From VXPQ01 sp965117025 (GTDB lineage: Bacteria; Bacteroidota; Rhodothermia; Rhodothermales; VXPQ01): a stretch of 64,000 nucleotides of DNA. Location: the NCBI GenBank assembly GCA_965117025.1, contig OZ220746.1, forward strand, positions 868,001-932,000. Reading direction: 5' to 3'. The notes beneath the pieces are model-generated. The model was not told the DNA's origin. It saw nothing but the letters and a program-made list of their open reading frames with translations, and did no database searches. Position 1 is the first letter of the stretch. Every line of letters begins with the position of its first letter. This document shows, piece after piece, positions 54,332 through 62,995 of the stretch. Position numbers and translations under genes: made by a program.

Positions 54332-55261
54332 GTGAAGTACTCCAAAGAACTGATCGTCGGTCTGAGCCTCGCTGCCGCGGTGGTTGTTTTCGCACTGGGC
54401 ATCCGTTTCCTGCAGGATGTGCCGCTTTTCCGCAGCACGTACGTACTCTACACCCATTTCGAATCGGCCGGCGGGCTTTCGGGAGGCAGCCCCATACGCA
54501 TCAATGGAGTCGATGTGGGCGCGGTGGAGAATGTCCGGCTGGACACGGACAATCGGGTGCGCGTCCGGTTGCACCTCGACGAAAATGTCTATATCCCGGA
54601 GGGCTCTCATGCCGAGATCGGCGGCATTTCCGCCCTGGGTAGTAATTATGTGATTATTTTCCCCGCCTCTTCGGGCAACCCGTCGATACCCGACGGAGGA
54701 TACATCGAAGGCGTCAGCGTACCGGACGCCTTTGAAGCGGTGACAGAACGAAGTGTCCGCCTCACCGAAAATGTCGAGGAAGCCCTGGCGAACGCAAACG
54801 TCCTTCTCGAAGATACCGGCCTCCTGATCGGGGAAACCGGCGCCGACATCCGCCCGACGCTCCGGGCCTTGCGCGAAGTCACGGACGCCCTGGCGCAGAC
54901 GCTGCGCGAGGAACAGGAATCCGTAAGAGAGATCATCAGCAACGTCGAGACCGTTTCGGAGGACCTTTCCAGAATCTCGGGCGCCAGCGCCGACACATTG
55001 GCTCAGACGCTGCAACGCCTCGACCATATAGCGATATATCTCGAAAACTCTCTGGAAACGCTGGAAGGCACCACGCACAACCTGAACGAGATTCTGGATA
55101 AAATCAATAACGGCGACGGCACAATCGCCCGCCTGCTGAACGATCCGACCTTGTACATACAGATGGGCTCCACGCTCGGAGCGCTCGACGCCCTGTTGCA
55201 AGACCTGCAGGATAATCCTCGCAAATACTTGCGGCACATGGACATTGTGGACGTTTTTTAG
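54332..55261 (+). CDS. mlaD: MlaD-family MCE protein
   Basis: 309 residues from a GTG at 54332. One N-terminal membrane helix (IVGLSLAAAVVVFALGI) anchors an MCE domain (YTHFESAGGLSGGSPIRING to ISALGSNYVIIFPASSG). A long helical tail with heptads follows (VRLTENVEEALANANVLLE and further). MCE rings bind lipids and form a channel or shuttle across the periplasm. The gene completes an E-F-D order. Soluble MlaB and MlaC partners are not present here. Confidence 0.92.
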   Translation: MKYSKELIVGLSLAAAVVVFALGIRFLQDVPLFRSTYVLYTHFESAGGLSGGSPIRINGVDVGAVENVRLDTDNRVRVRLHLDENVYIPEGSHAEIGGISALGSNYVIIFPASSGNPSIPDGGYIEGVSVPDAFEAVTERSVRLTENVEEALANANVLLEDTGLLIGETGADIRPTLRALREVTDALAQTLREEQESVREIISNVETVSEDLSRISGASADTLAQTLQRLDHIAIYLENSLETLEGTTHNLNEILDKINNGDGTIARLLNDPTLYIQMGSTLGALDALLQDLQDNPRKYLRHMDIVDVF

Positions 55262-55354
55262 CGGGGGACGTACCAAAGAAACAGGATTTCTCTCTCTATT
55301 TTCCCGCGCCGCCGCCGTTTCCATTTTTGGCGCCACATCCATAGTATTTATCCG

Positions 55355-56515
55355 ATGCTGATTGAATACATCCGGCGCCACCTCCCACCGCTTCCTGCGC
55401 CGCTCCGCACGAAGTTTGAAGTCCCTCGCCAGGAGCAAGGCCGTGTTCTGTGGTTTATACTGCTTCTGCTGCGCAGCGTACCGCCGTTGCTCCTCGCCGC
55501 GTTCATCTTCAGTTTCTGGTGGGATGTGCCGATTGGCGAGCGCACGTACTTCGGCATAACGTACCGCTTCGAAAACCTCCTCCGCATCATCTCCGTGAGC
55601 GGATTGATCGGGTACCTCACGAACTGGCTGGCCATTACCATGCTGTTCCACCCGAGGCGGAGGCGTCCCCTGCTGGGACAAGGCCTCATTCCCGCGCAAC
55701 GGGAACGCGTGATATACCGGCTGGCGAAGACCGTCTCCGAAGAACTTATCAACGAAGAAATCATCAAGGAAAAGATCGAGTCGTCAGGGCTACTCCGGAA
55801 ATACCGGGAAACGGCCTTCGCTGTAACGCGCAACATCATGGAGGACCCCGAGTTTCGCCGCGAACTGAAGATCTTTGCGGCCCGTTACCTCAACGAGGCG
55901 CTTTCCTCACCGGAAGTACGCGATCGGATCGTAACCTTCGTGGAAGACAAACTCCGGCTCCTGGCCGGCGGAGGCGTGGCGGGCCTTGCGCTGCGCAGCT
56001 GGCGTTTCTGGAATCAGGAGGATTTCCGGCAGCGGCTGGAAGAAATAGTCCGGGAAATTCCTGCCTCGGTTGATACGATTCTGGACGAACTGGACCCCGT
56101 CCTAGACCAACTGCCGGACAAAATCGAGGCCCGTGCCGAGGACATCGAGAACTGGTCTGCGCGCATTGTACTTGGATTTGTCGAACGGCTCGACGTCTAC
56201 GGCATCGTCGTGTCGAACATGCAGAAGTACAACGAAGATAAACTGGAGGCGCTCATTCTGAACGCTTCCAACGAACAACTCCGGTACATCAAATATCTCG
56301 GGGGCGTACTCGGCACCGTGGGCGGTCTGGTGATCTGGGAGCCGTTCACGAGCCTGATATTATTCGTGGCCGGAGGAGGGTCCGTATATGCCCTGGACAG
56401 CCTGCTACTGATGCGATCCCGCGCTCGAGCGCACCGGCGCGCCGGAAAGGGACTCGACGGAAACGCCCCGCACAGTCCGGGACAGGACGGGACGGGCGGC
56501 GACCTTTCTGCGTGA
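55355..56515 (+). CDS. DUF445 family membrane protein
   Basis: 386 residues. Membrane helices occur near the N-terminus (WFILLLLRSVPPLLLAAFIF and ISVSGLIGYLTNWLAITMLF, which is the family signature) and near the end (GVLGTVGGLVIWEPFTSLIL). A long amphipathic helical middle section lies between them. Family function is unknown; members have been linked to the cell envelope. It follows the mla operon after a gap of about 90 bases. Its last 111 bases overlap the convergent dihydrouridine synthase gene. Confidence 0.88.
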   Translation: MLIEYIRRHLPPLPAPLRTKFEVPRQEQGRVLWFILLLLRSVPPLLLAAFIFSFWWDVPIGERTYFGITYRFENLLRIISVSGLIGYLTNWLAITMLFHPRRRRPLLGQGLIPAQRERVIYRLAKTVSEELINEEIIKEKIESSGLLRKYRETAFAVTRNIMEDPEFRRELKIFAARYLNEALSSPEVRDRIVTFVEDKLRLLAGGGVAGLALRSWRFWNQEDFRQRLEEIVREIPASVDTILDELDPVLDQLPDKIEARAEDIENWSARIVLGFVERLDVYGIVVSNMQKYNEDKLEALILNASNEQLRYIKYLGGVLGTVGGLVIWEPFTSLILFVAGGGSVYALDSLLLMRSRARAHRRAGKGLDGNAPHSPGQDGTGGDLSA

Positions 56516-57517
56516 CGCAAGGGATCGAACAGGCGCCCGGACATACGGCGTGTGTTCTTCGAAATTCAGAAGCGTTTCGAGCGTGTCCTGCATCGTGTTC
56601 TGCTCCATGAGCGCCGTACGCAGCAAGCCGGCGTTCCGGAATCCCTTGAAATACCCTCCGTAATGCCGCCGCATCTCAAGCACCCCCTTCCGCTCGCCCA
56701 GCCATTCGCATTTCAACGCAAGATGCTCGGCTACCACGGCGAGACGCTCCTCCCAGCTGGGCGGATCCATCTTCTCGCCCGTTTCCAGCCAGGCCTTCGT
56801 TTCCCGGAAAATCCACGGGTTGCCGATCGCGCCGCGTCCGACCATCACGGCATCCACACCCGTCTCGGCGAACATATCCCGTATTTTGACCGGATCAGTG
56901 GCATCTCCGTTTCCGATGAGCGGAATGTCCCGGACCCCCTCCTCCCGGATGCGGCGCAGCCACTCCCAGCGGGCGTCGCCCCGGTACATCTGACTGCGCG
57001 TACGGGCATGCACCGCCAGCGCAGCAATGCCCGCTTCCTCCAGCATGCGCGCCACTTCTATGATCCGGATAGAGTCGTCATTCCAACCCAGGCGCGTCTT
57101 GACCGTGACGGGCCGCGTGGCGCCCTCGATCACCGCCTCGGTGATCTCCAGCATCTTGGGTAGATTGCGCAAAATGCCGGCCCCGCCGTCCTTGCATACC
57201 ACCTTGCGGACCGGGCATCCGAAATTGATATCGATCAGATCCGGGTTGGCCCGATCCACGACAGATACCGCTTGGCGCACCTGTTCAACATCGCCGCCGA
57301 ACAACTGTATGCCGACCGGCCGTTCCTCTTCGTAGATATCCAGCTTTTGCAGGGAATCTTTTGCATCGTAGACCAATCCTCCACTGGAGATAAACTCGGT
57401 GTAGAGCAAATCGGCCCCGTACCGCTTGCACAGGATGCGGAACGGCGGGTCGCTCACATCCTCCATCGGCGCGAGAAACAGGGGATACCTGCCGAATTCG
57501 AGAGAACCGATGCGCAT
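56405..57517 (-). CDS. dusB: tRNA-dihydrouridine synthase (DusB-like)
   Basis: 370 residues from the ATG at 57517, where the conserved start RYPLFLAPMEDVSDPPFR begins. The FMN enzyme reduces uridines in tRNA. The catalytic cysteine lies in DINFGCPVRKVVCKDGGAGI, the RNA-contact arginine region is ALAVHARTRSQMYRG, and the phosphate-binding segments are PLIGNGDATDPV and VMVGRGAIGNPWIF. The C-terminal 40 residues are Arg/Ser-rich, unlike the family, and overlap the DUF445 gene on the other strand; this tail may be dispensable. Confidence 0.92.
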   Translation of the reverse strand: MRIGSLEFGRYPLFLAPMEDVSDPPFRILCKRYGADLLYTEFISSGGLVYDAKDSLQKLDIYEEERPVGIQLFGGDVEQVRQAVSVVDRANPDLIDINFGCPVRKVVCKDGGAGILRNLPKMLEITEAVIEGATRPVTVKTRLGWNDDSIRIIEVARMLEEAGIAALAVHARTRSQMYRGDARWEWLRRIREEGVRDIPLIGNGDATDPVKIRDMFAETGVDAVMVGRGAIGNPWIFRETKAWLETGEKMDPPSWEERLAVVAEHLALKCEWLGERKGVLEMRRHYGGYFKGFRNAGLLRTALMEQNTMQDTLETLLNFEEHTPYVRAPVRSLASRRKVAARPVLSRTVRGVSVESLSGAPVRSSAGSHQ

Positions 57518-57734
57518 GGTCAGGCGGAAAAAGGAAAACGAGGCAAGCCGCGGCAGGGAAAAACAGGGAATACCTGCCGAAGATTTTCTCGCAAAAACGT
57601 AACCGGACCGCATGCGTTCCCGTAGCACAAGCGTAAGGCGGGCTTTTCATCCGGGCGAAAATCCGTATAGAACCCCTGTTGCCCGGGGAGCCTTCTGCCG
57701 AAACAACCCCTTGAAATTCCTCGCCCCCCACGCC

Positions 57735-58019
57735 ATGCATACCCCAGCGCGCCGCCCGATCTCTCTTGCAATTTCTGCACCGATTGCGCTCGCCGCAACC
57801 CTTTTCCTTGCCGGATGCGGCCCGAACCTCTTCCAGCGTGCCGGGAATTTCGGATCACTGGGGTGTTTCGGGATCATCGTCGTCATCCTGGACATCATCG
57901 CGCTGGTTGAATTGATCGGCAGTTCAAAATCGATCGGCAACAAGGTGGGATGGGCCCTCGTTATTATTTTCTTTCCGGTGCTGGGCTGTGTGTTGTACTA
58001 TTTCTTCGGACGGTCGTAG
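57735..58019 (+). CDS. Small PLDc_N-type membrane lipoprotein
   Basis: 94 residues. A signal with lipobox TLFLAGC leads to a short linker. Two membrane helices follow (CFGIIVVILDIIALVELIG and VGWALVIIFFPVLGCVLYYF) ending FFGRS, which is the pattern of the PLDc_N domain found alone in many Bacteroidota. No catalytic residues are present. I start at 57735 because the frame upstream is proline/arginine-rich and shows no family similarity. Function unknown. Confidence 0.75.
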   Translation: MHTPARRPISLAISAPIALAATLFLAGCGPNLFQRAGNFGSLGCFGIIVVILDIIALVELIGSSKSIGNKVGWALVIIFFPVLGCVLYYFFGRS

Positions 58020-58046
58020 GCGCCCAGGGCCTGTTACCAAAGACGC

Positions 58047-58748
58047 ATGAACCCGGACCTTTCGCCCGCCACGCCGCCTTACGCAGCGATCGTATTCGAT
58101 ATGGACGGCGTGGTTATCGACTCCGAGCCGATTCACGACCGGTCGCACCGGATCATTTTCGGCCTGTACGATTTGCCCGTCCCGGCCGAGGCCTATCCTT
58201 CCTTCAAGGGCATCCCCGAACGCAAACTGTTCGAACGGGTCGTGTCCGAGTTCGGATCGGACGAACACGATGTGGACACGCTCACCGTATCGAAGGAAAA
58301 AACTTTCCTGAGCCTTATGCCCGATATGCGCCCCATTCCGGGCGTACTGGATTTCATAGGCCGGGCGAAAGCGCAAATGCGCCTTGCGTTGACCACTTCC
58401 GCAACAAGCAGATACCAGGGCTTCGCCTTCGACCGGTTCGATCTGGACCGTTTTTTCGAGGTGATCGTCACGGCGGAGGATATACACCGCCACAAACCCG
58501 ATCCCGAGCCTTATCAGGAAACCGCAAAACGCCTCGGTCTGGCGCCGGAGATGTGCCTCGTGATCGAGGACTCAGTGAACGGGGTGCGATCGGCGCACCG
58601 GGCAGGATGTCATGTAGCGGGAATAACCACATCGTTCGCCGCCGGCGAACTCAAAGAGGCCGGCGCAGACATTGTGGTTGACACGTTCGGAGAACTGGCG
58701 GAATGGCTCGGCATGGGAAAAAACGGGGCGCCGCGCACCACCGGCTGA
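58047..58748 (+). CDS. HAD-superfamily hydrolase, beta-phosphoglucomutase-like
   Basis: 233 residues. Motif I is VFDMDGVVIDSEP (nucleophile aspartate near 18), motif II LALTTSAT, motif III lysine in HRHKPDPEP and motif IV CLVIEDSVNGVRSA. The helical cap between motif I and II is of the phosphoglucomutase/phosphatase type. It removes or moves phosphate on a sugar phosphate or similar small substrate. The gene is 27 bases from the PLDc_N gene and probably shares its transcript. Confidence 0.9.
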   Translation: MNPDLSPATPPYAAIVFDMDGVVIDSEPIHDRSHRIIFGLYDLPVPAEAYPSFKGIPERKLFERVVSEFGSDEHDVDTLTVSKEKTFLSLMPDMRPIPGVLDFIGRAKAQMRLALTTSATSRYQGFAFDRFDLDRFFEVIVTAEDIHRHKPDPEPYQETAKRLGLAPEMCLVIEDSVNGVRSAHRAGCHVAGITTSFAAGELKEAGADIVVDTFGELAEWLGMGKNGAPRTTG

Positions 58749-58821
58749 CATAAGCCGGCCCAGTCCCTCACCGGCCCTTTAAGGATACTCTGATTACGTC
58801 CGCAATGTGTGTGAGTACCCT

Positions 58822-59883
58822 TTACTCCATGCCGCGGTCGGCAAGATACGCCGCGCCGCGCCCCTTGATGTTCTCGTCCCAGTACTGCATCCATTCGGGC
58901 CCTTCCACGGCGAGACGCTCCCAATCAATCTCCATGGGTTGGATATCCACCCCGGTCATCCATTCCGGAAGTTCCGAATCCGGGATGGTATTTCGAACCG
59001 GTATGCGATAAAACCGGTGCGCCTGATCGACAAGGGCGCTATCGGACGTGACGAACTCATAGAAAGTCCGTGCAAGATCCGGGTGGGGACCGCCCGCAAC
59101 CAGCGCAATGCCGTCCGTAAGAACCGGCGTTCCGGAAAAAGGCACCACATAGCCGAAAGGATACCCGTTGTCCTGTGACTGGATATACGTATCCGGCATA
59201 TTCCACAGCGTCACATCGCCTTCCTCGCGGGCCAGTTTGAGATAAAGCTGTGTCGGGTCGGCAGCGTAGGTTTCCACGTTGCGGTCCAGACGGGCCAGCC
59301 ATGCGTACCCCTCCTCTACGGTAGGCTGCCGGAGAATCATCGCTCCCCAGATGGTCCGCATGGTACTGGAAGCCAGCGGATACCGGATAATCACCCGATC
59401 ATGCCATTGCTCCTCGAGCATTTCGTCCCAGTCCTGCGGAGGCGCTTCGCCCGTCAGGGCAAGGGAGCGGGTATTGTACGTGATCACTTCAGGAGTCAGA
59501 AAGGTGCCGTACCATGTGTCTCCGGCCCCGGATGCATGCACGGGCGCTTCCGCCGCCCAGGATGGCGCATACGGATCGAGCAGGCCCTCCCGGGCCGCCC
59601 GATCGAACGCCATACCGGCGCCGCCCCACCAGACGCTTGCCTGCGGATTCTGCCGTTCGGTCCGGATCCGGTCGTACGCATCCTGCCCTCCCATGTCTAT
59701 CCATGCAATGTCCACATCGGGATAACGGGCCTCGAACAACTCCTCATAGGCTCCAAGCATTTCCTTGCCGTGCGGCGAGTATACCAGCACGCGGGCACGC
59801 TCGTCTTCGGAAGAACATCCGGTAAGCCACAGGAGCGCCGGAAACAGCAGCAGCGTATGCCGGAAAACGTTAAAATTCTTCAT
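58822..59883 (-). CDS. ABC-type solute-binding lipoprotein (FbpA/AfuA-like)
   Basis: 353 residues with lipobox LLWLTGC (Cys 23). The body matches periplasmic binding proteins of the iron(III)/spermidine class: VLVYSPHGKEMLGAYEELFE, ASVWWGGAGMAFDRAAREG, FLTPEVITYNTRSL, FGYVVPFSGTPVLTDGIALV. It would capture a small ligand and deliver it to an ABC permease, but no permease or ATPase is encoded next to it here. The iron-binding tyrosine pair of FbpA is not evident, so another ligand is likely. Confidence 0.85.
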   Translation of the reverse strand: MKNFNVFRHTLLLFPALLWLTGCSSEDERARVLVYSPHGKEMLGAYEELFEARYPDVDIAWIDMGGQDAYDRIRTERQNPQASVWWGGAGMAFDRAAREGLLDPYAPSWAAEAPVHASGAGDTWYGTFLTPEVITYNTRSLALTGEAPPQDWDEMLEEQWHDRVIIRYPLASSTMRTIWGAMILRQPTVEEGYAWLARLDRNVETYAADPTQLYLKLAREEGDVTLWNMPDTYIQSQDNGYPFGYVVPFSGTPVLTDGIALVAGGPHPDLARTFYEFVTSDSALVDQAHRFYRIPVRNTIPDSELPEWMTGVDIQPMEIDWERLAVEGPEWMQYWDENIKGRGAAYLADRGME

Positions 59884-59947
59884 AACAAAAGGGCAAATGC
59901 AGGGTACCCTGGTTAAGTTCGCAGAGTTCAGCGTATTCTGAAGTACA

Positions 59948-62278
59948 TCAATGTTCCACGAGGCGCAATCCCGCGAATTTCAACATCACCTTTTTCCGGC
60001 CCGCTTCCCGGAAGGCAATAACAGCCCTTGCTTTCTCCCCGTGACCTTCCACGGAAAGCACTTCCCCCTCGCCGAAATGCGGGTGATCCACGCAGCACCC
60101 CGGGATAATGGCGCCCTCGCCCTGATCGTAGACCACCATACGATCGCTTTCCTTGCGAGCAGGCGCGGCCAGGTTCTGCCGGTAATAATGCGGAGCCATC
60201 TGATCGTACGACGGACCTCCGGAAAAGTCGGAAACCACTTCAGGGTCCGGCTGAAAACGCCCCGCATCCTGACGGACAGCTTCTCCGGCTTCGGTGCGCA
60301 CCACGCTTCCGTCGATCTCGTCCAGGAAACGGCTGCGAACCGTCGGCGCCGAATTGCCGAAGCGAAAACGGGTCCGGGCCCAGGAAAGGTGTAACCGTTC
60401 CGCAGCACGTGTAGCCCCTACATAGAAAAGGCGCCGCTCCTCCTCTACGGCGGCTGCTTCCCCGATGGCCATGGATACAGGAAAGAGGCCTTCCTCCAAT
60501 CCGGTAACGAATACCACAGGAAATTCGAGCCCCTTGGAGGAATGCAGCGTCATAAGTGTTACGCGCGACTCGCTGTCCATCTCGTCGATATCCGTCCGGA
60601 GCACCGCCTCCTGCAGGAATGTACTGAGCGTATGCTCGACGGGATCTTCCGCGGTATATTCCGCGATAGCCCCGATCAATTCCTGCACATTTTCCCAGCG
60701 CATGAGATTTTCAGGCGTCTGGTCCTGGCCAAGGTTTTTGACTATGCCCGTTTCCTGCACGACGGAACGCGCAATATCCTCCGCCGGCAGGCCCTGTTCG
60801 ACCTCTTCCATGTGCCTGCGCATCATCTCCCGGAACGCAACGACGGCGCGCCCGGCCTGCGGCCCGAGCCCCACGGACTCCGCCTGCTCGATCGCCTCCC
60901 AGACCGCACCGTGATGCTCCTCCGCGAAAGCAATGAGCCGTCCGAGCGTCTTGTCCCCGATACCCCGCGTTGGATAATTGATAATGCGGCGCAAACTCGC
61001 CAGGTCTCCGGGATTGACGAGCAGACGCAGATACGCGAGAATGTCCTTCACTTCCTTTCTCTGGTAGAAAGACAGCCCGCCTACGATACGGTACGGAACG
61101 CCTCCGCGGCGCAGCGCATCCTCGATGGAGCGGCTTTGCGCATTGGTCCGGTAGAGTACCGAAAAATGCTCGTAGCCATATCCGAACCGGGCCTGCAGGC
61201 TTCGGATCGCCCGCTCGATTTTCTGCGCCTCGTCCCGCTCCGACAGCGCTTCCATGAGCACAATGGGATCCCCTTCGGCGTTTTCTGTCCACAGTTTCTT
61301 TTCAAGGCGGTCCCGATTGTGTTCAATAATGGAATCGGCCAATTTCAGAATGCGCCCTGTAGAGCGGTAATTCTGTTCCAGCCGTACGGTAACGGCTTCC
61401 GGGTAATCGCGACGAAAAGAAAGAATGTTTGCAATGTCGGCGCCCCGAAAAGCATAGATGCTCTGGGAGTCGTCACCCACGACACAGATGTTCTTGCGCC
61501 CGCCGGCAAGCAGCTTCGCCAGCATGTACTGGGCGCGGTTCGTGTCCTGATATTCATCGATGTGCAGGTATGTCCAGCGCTCCCGGTATTTCTCGAGTAC
61601 ATCCGGACACTGTTCAAACAGGGTGATCGGTTGCAGGAGCAAGTCGTCGAAGTCCATGGCGTTCGCGGTGCGAAGCGCCTGTTCATAGGGGCCGTAAAGC
61701 TGCGCCGCTACCTGCTGCAACGGCCCGAAAGCGGAACGTTCGTATTCGGCCGGGGACATCATCCGATTCTTTGCTCCGGACAGTATATGCCGGACGCTGC
61801 GGGGGCTATACTGCTTCGCGTCCATCCCGAAACGCTCCATCAACTGGCGCAGAATCCGCTCCGAATCATCCGTGTCATAAATGCTGAAATCCCGCGCATA
61901 GCCGATCCGCTCCCCTTCCACACGCATGAGGCGGGCGAAGATCGAATGAAACGTACCCATCCACAAATCGCGAGAGGCGTTGCCCGCCAGGCGATCAATA
62001 CGGTCGCGCATTTCGCGGGCCGCTTTATTCGTGAACGTCAGCGCGAGAATCTGCCAGGGTCTGGCGCGTTCCGTCGCAAGCAAATACGCAATCCGGTGCA
62101 TGAGCATCCGGGTCTTGCCGGAACCCGGACCGGCCACGACAAGCACAGGGCCCTCGGTCGCCCGCACCGCTTCCTGCTGCGAAGCATTCAGGCCGCCCAG
62201 AATAGCCTCAGCGGCCTCCCCGTTGGAAACGGATGGTCCGGAAGGAGCAGGCGAGCCGGAGGAATCGGGAAAAAGCAT
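59948..62278 (-). CDS. pcrA: UvrD/PcrA-type 3'-5' DNA helicase
   Basis: 776 residues. Superfamily 1 motifs appear in order: Q motif LNASQQEAV, Walker A VVAGPGSGKTRMLMHRI, Ia LTFTNKAAREM, II HIDEYQDTNRAQ, III VVGDDSQSIYAFRGA, IV LEQNYRST, V TLHSSKGLEFPVVF and VI YVGATRA. The C-terminus carries the short Tudor-like domain typical of PcrA (FGEGEVLSVEG, VMLKFAGLRLVEH). It unwinds DNA in repair and replication restart. The ATG at 62278 (MLFPDSSG) is preferred over 62371. Confidence 0.94.
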   Translation of the reverse strand: MLFPDSSGSPAPSGPSVSNGEAAEAILGGLNASQQEAVRATEGPVLVVAGPGSGKTRMLMHRIAYLLATERARPWQILALTFTNKAAREMRDRIDRLAGNASRDLWMGTFHSIFARLMRVEGERIGYARDFSIYDTDDSERILRQLMERFGMDAKQYSPRSVRHILSGAKNRMMSPAEYERSAFGPLQQVAAQLYGPYEQALRTANAMDFDDLLLQPITLFEQCPDVLEKYRERWTYLHIDEYQDTNRAQYMLAKLLAGGRKNICVVGDDSQSIYAFRGADIANILSFRRDYPEAVTVRLEQNYRSTGRILKLADSIIEHNRDRLEKKLWTENAEGDPIVLMEALSERDEAQKIERAIRSLQARFGYGYEHFSVLYRTNAQSRSIEDALRRGGVPYRIVGGLSFYQRKEVKDILAYLRLLVNPGDLASLRRIINYPTRGIGDKTLGRLIAFAEEHHGAVWEAIEQAESVGLGPQAGRAVVAFREMMRRHMEEVEQGLPAEDIARSVVQETGIVKNLGQDQTPENLMRWENVQELIGAIAEYTAEDPVEHTLSTFLQEAVLRTDIDEMDSESRVTLMTLHSSKGLEFPVVFVTGLEEGLFPVSMAIGEAAAVEEERRLFYVGATRAAERLHLSWARTRFRFGNSAPTVRSRFLDEIDGSVVRTEAGEAVRQDAGRFQPDPEVVSDFSGGPSYDQMAPHYYRQNLAAPARKESDRMVVYDQGEGAIIPGCCVDHPHFGEGEVLSVEGHGEKARAVIAFREAGRKKVMLKFAGLRLVEH

Positions 62279-62464
62279 ACAGTGCAGGGAAAAAGCCGGC
62301 GGCACGGGACAACAGACCTCATCGCAGAACGGAATACGGCGTCCGGCGCAGAACAAGATACCGCAATGCAAGCGCGGATTCGACCCTTTGTATGTGAGAT
62401 GCGCGGGAAGAAATAAGGGCCTGTTGCCAGAACCGCCACGCTCAGCGTATCCTTAAGCGGGCGG

Positions 62465-62962
62465 CTACGAAGCAGATTCTTCCAGATTCGCCAGCCGCAC
62501 AAAGAACCGGCGGCGATCCATAGCCACGACGCGCACGTTGCTTCCGGCCGCAATGAAATCCCCCTCTGTAGCCACTTCGATGCGTTCTCCGTCGATGCGG
62601 GCTACACCGGTCGGGCGCAAGGGCGTTACCGCCACTCCGGTCTTGCCGAGATACTTTGCCCGGCGCTCACTTTCCCGGTCCTCCCCGGGCCGTTCTCCCG
62701 TAATCGTCGTACCCAGTATAAATCGATCCCAGGCTCCCGATGTCCACATCCAGTAGAAAAGGCCGCCCCCCGCTATCGCCGTGCCCACAATGACATAGAT
62801 TCCTCCAAGCAACCCGGATTCCGTGAAGGTGTAGCCAATAGCGAAAAGAATGACAATAAAACCGAAAATGCCCACCACATTGAAACCGGGTACGAGATAG
62901 ACTTCCACGGCAATCAGACCGAGACCCACCAGAATGAGCGCTATGGGAAGAAAAAAATCCAT
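62465..62962 (-). CDS. NfeD-like C-terminal domain protein
   Basis: 165 residues. Two or three membrane helices (IALILVGLGLIAVEVYLVPG, IFGFIVILFAIGYTF, GIYVIVGTAIAGGGLFYW) are followed by an OB-fold NfeD domain (LGKTGVAVTPLRPTGVARIDG to GSNVRVVAMDRRRFFVRL). NfeD proteins partner membrane proteases or stomatin-like proteins in membrane quality control. The next gene encodes a longer protein with a related domain, so the two are probably a functional pair. Confidence 0.9.
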   Translation of the reverse strand: MDFFLPIALILVGLGLIAVEVYLVPGFNVVGIFGFIVILFAIGYTFTESGLLGGIYVIVGTAIAGGGLFYWMWTSGAWDRFILGTTITGERPGEDRESERRAKYLGKTGVAVTPLRPTGVARIDGERIEVATEGDFIAAGSNVRVVAMDRRRFFVRLANLEESAS

Positions 62963-62995
62963 GAAATAATCGGGGGTATTACCGGGGAGATAAAG

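Noticed and set aside
53519..55699. 726-codon open frame on the minus strand
   Set aside because: It runs antisense across the mlaF and mlaD genes, which carry clear motifs.
60542..62416. 624-codon open frame on the plus strand
   Set aside because: It is antisense to the UvrD/PcrA helicase and has no helicase-independent pattern.
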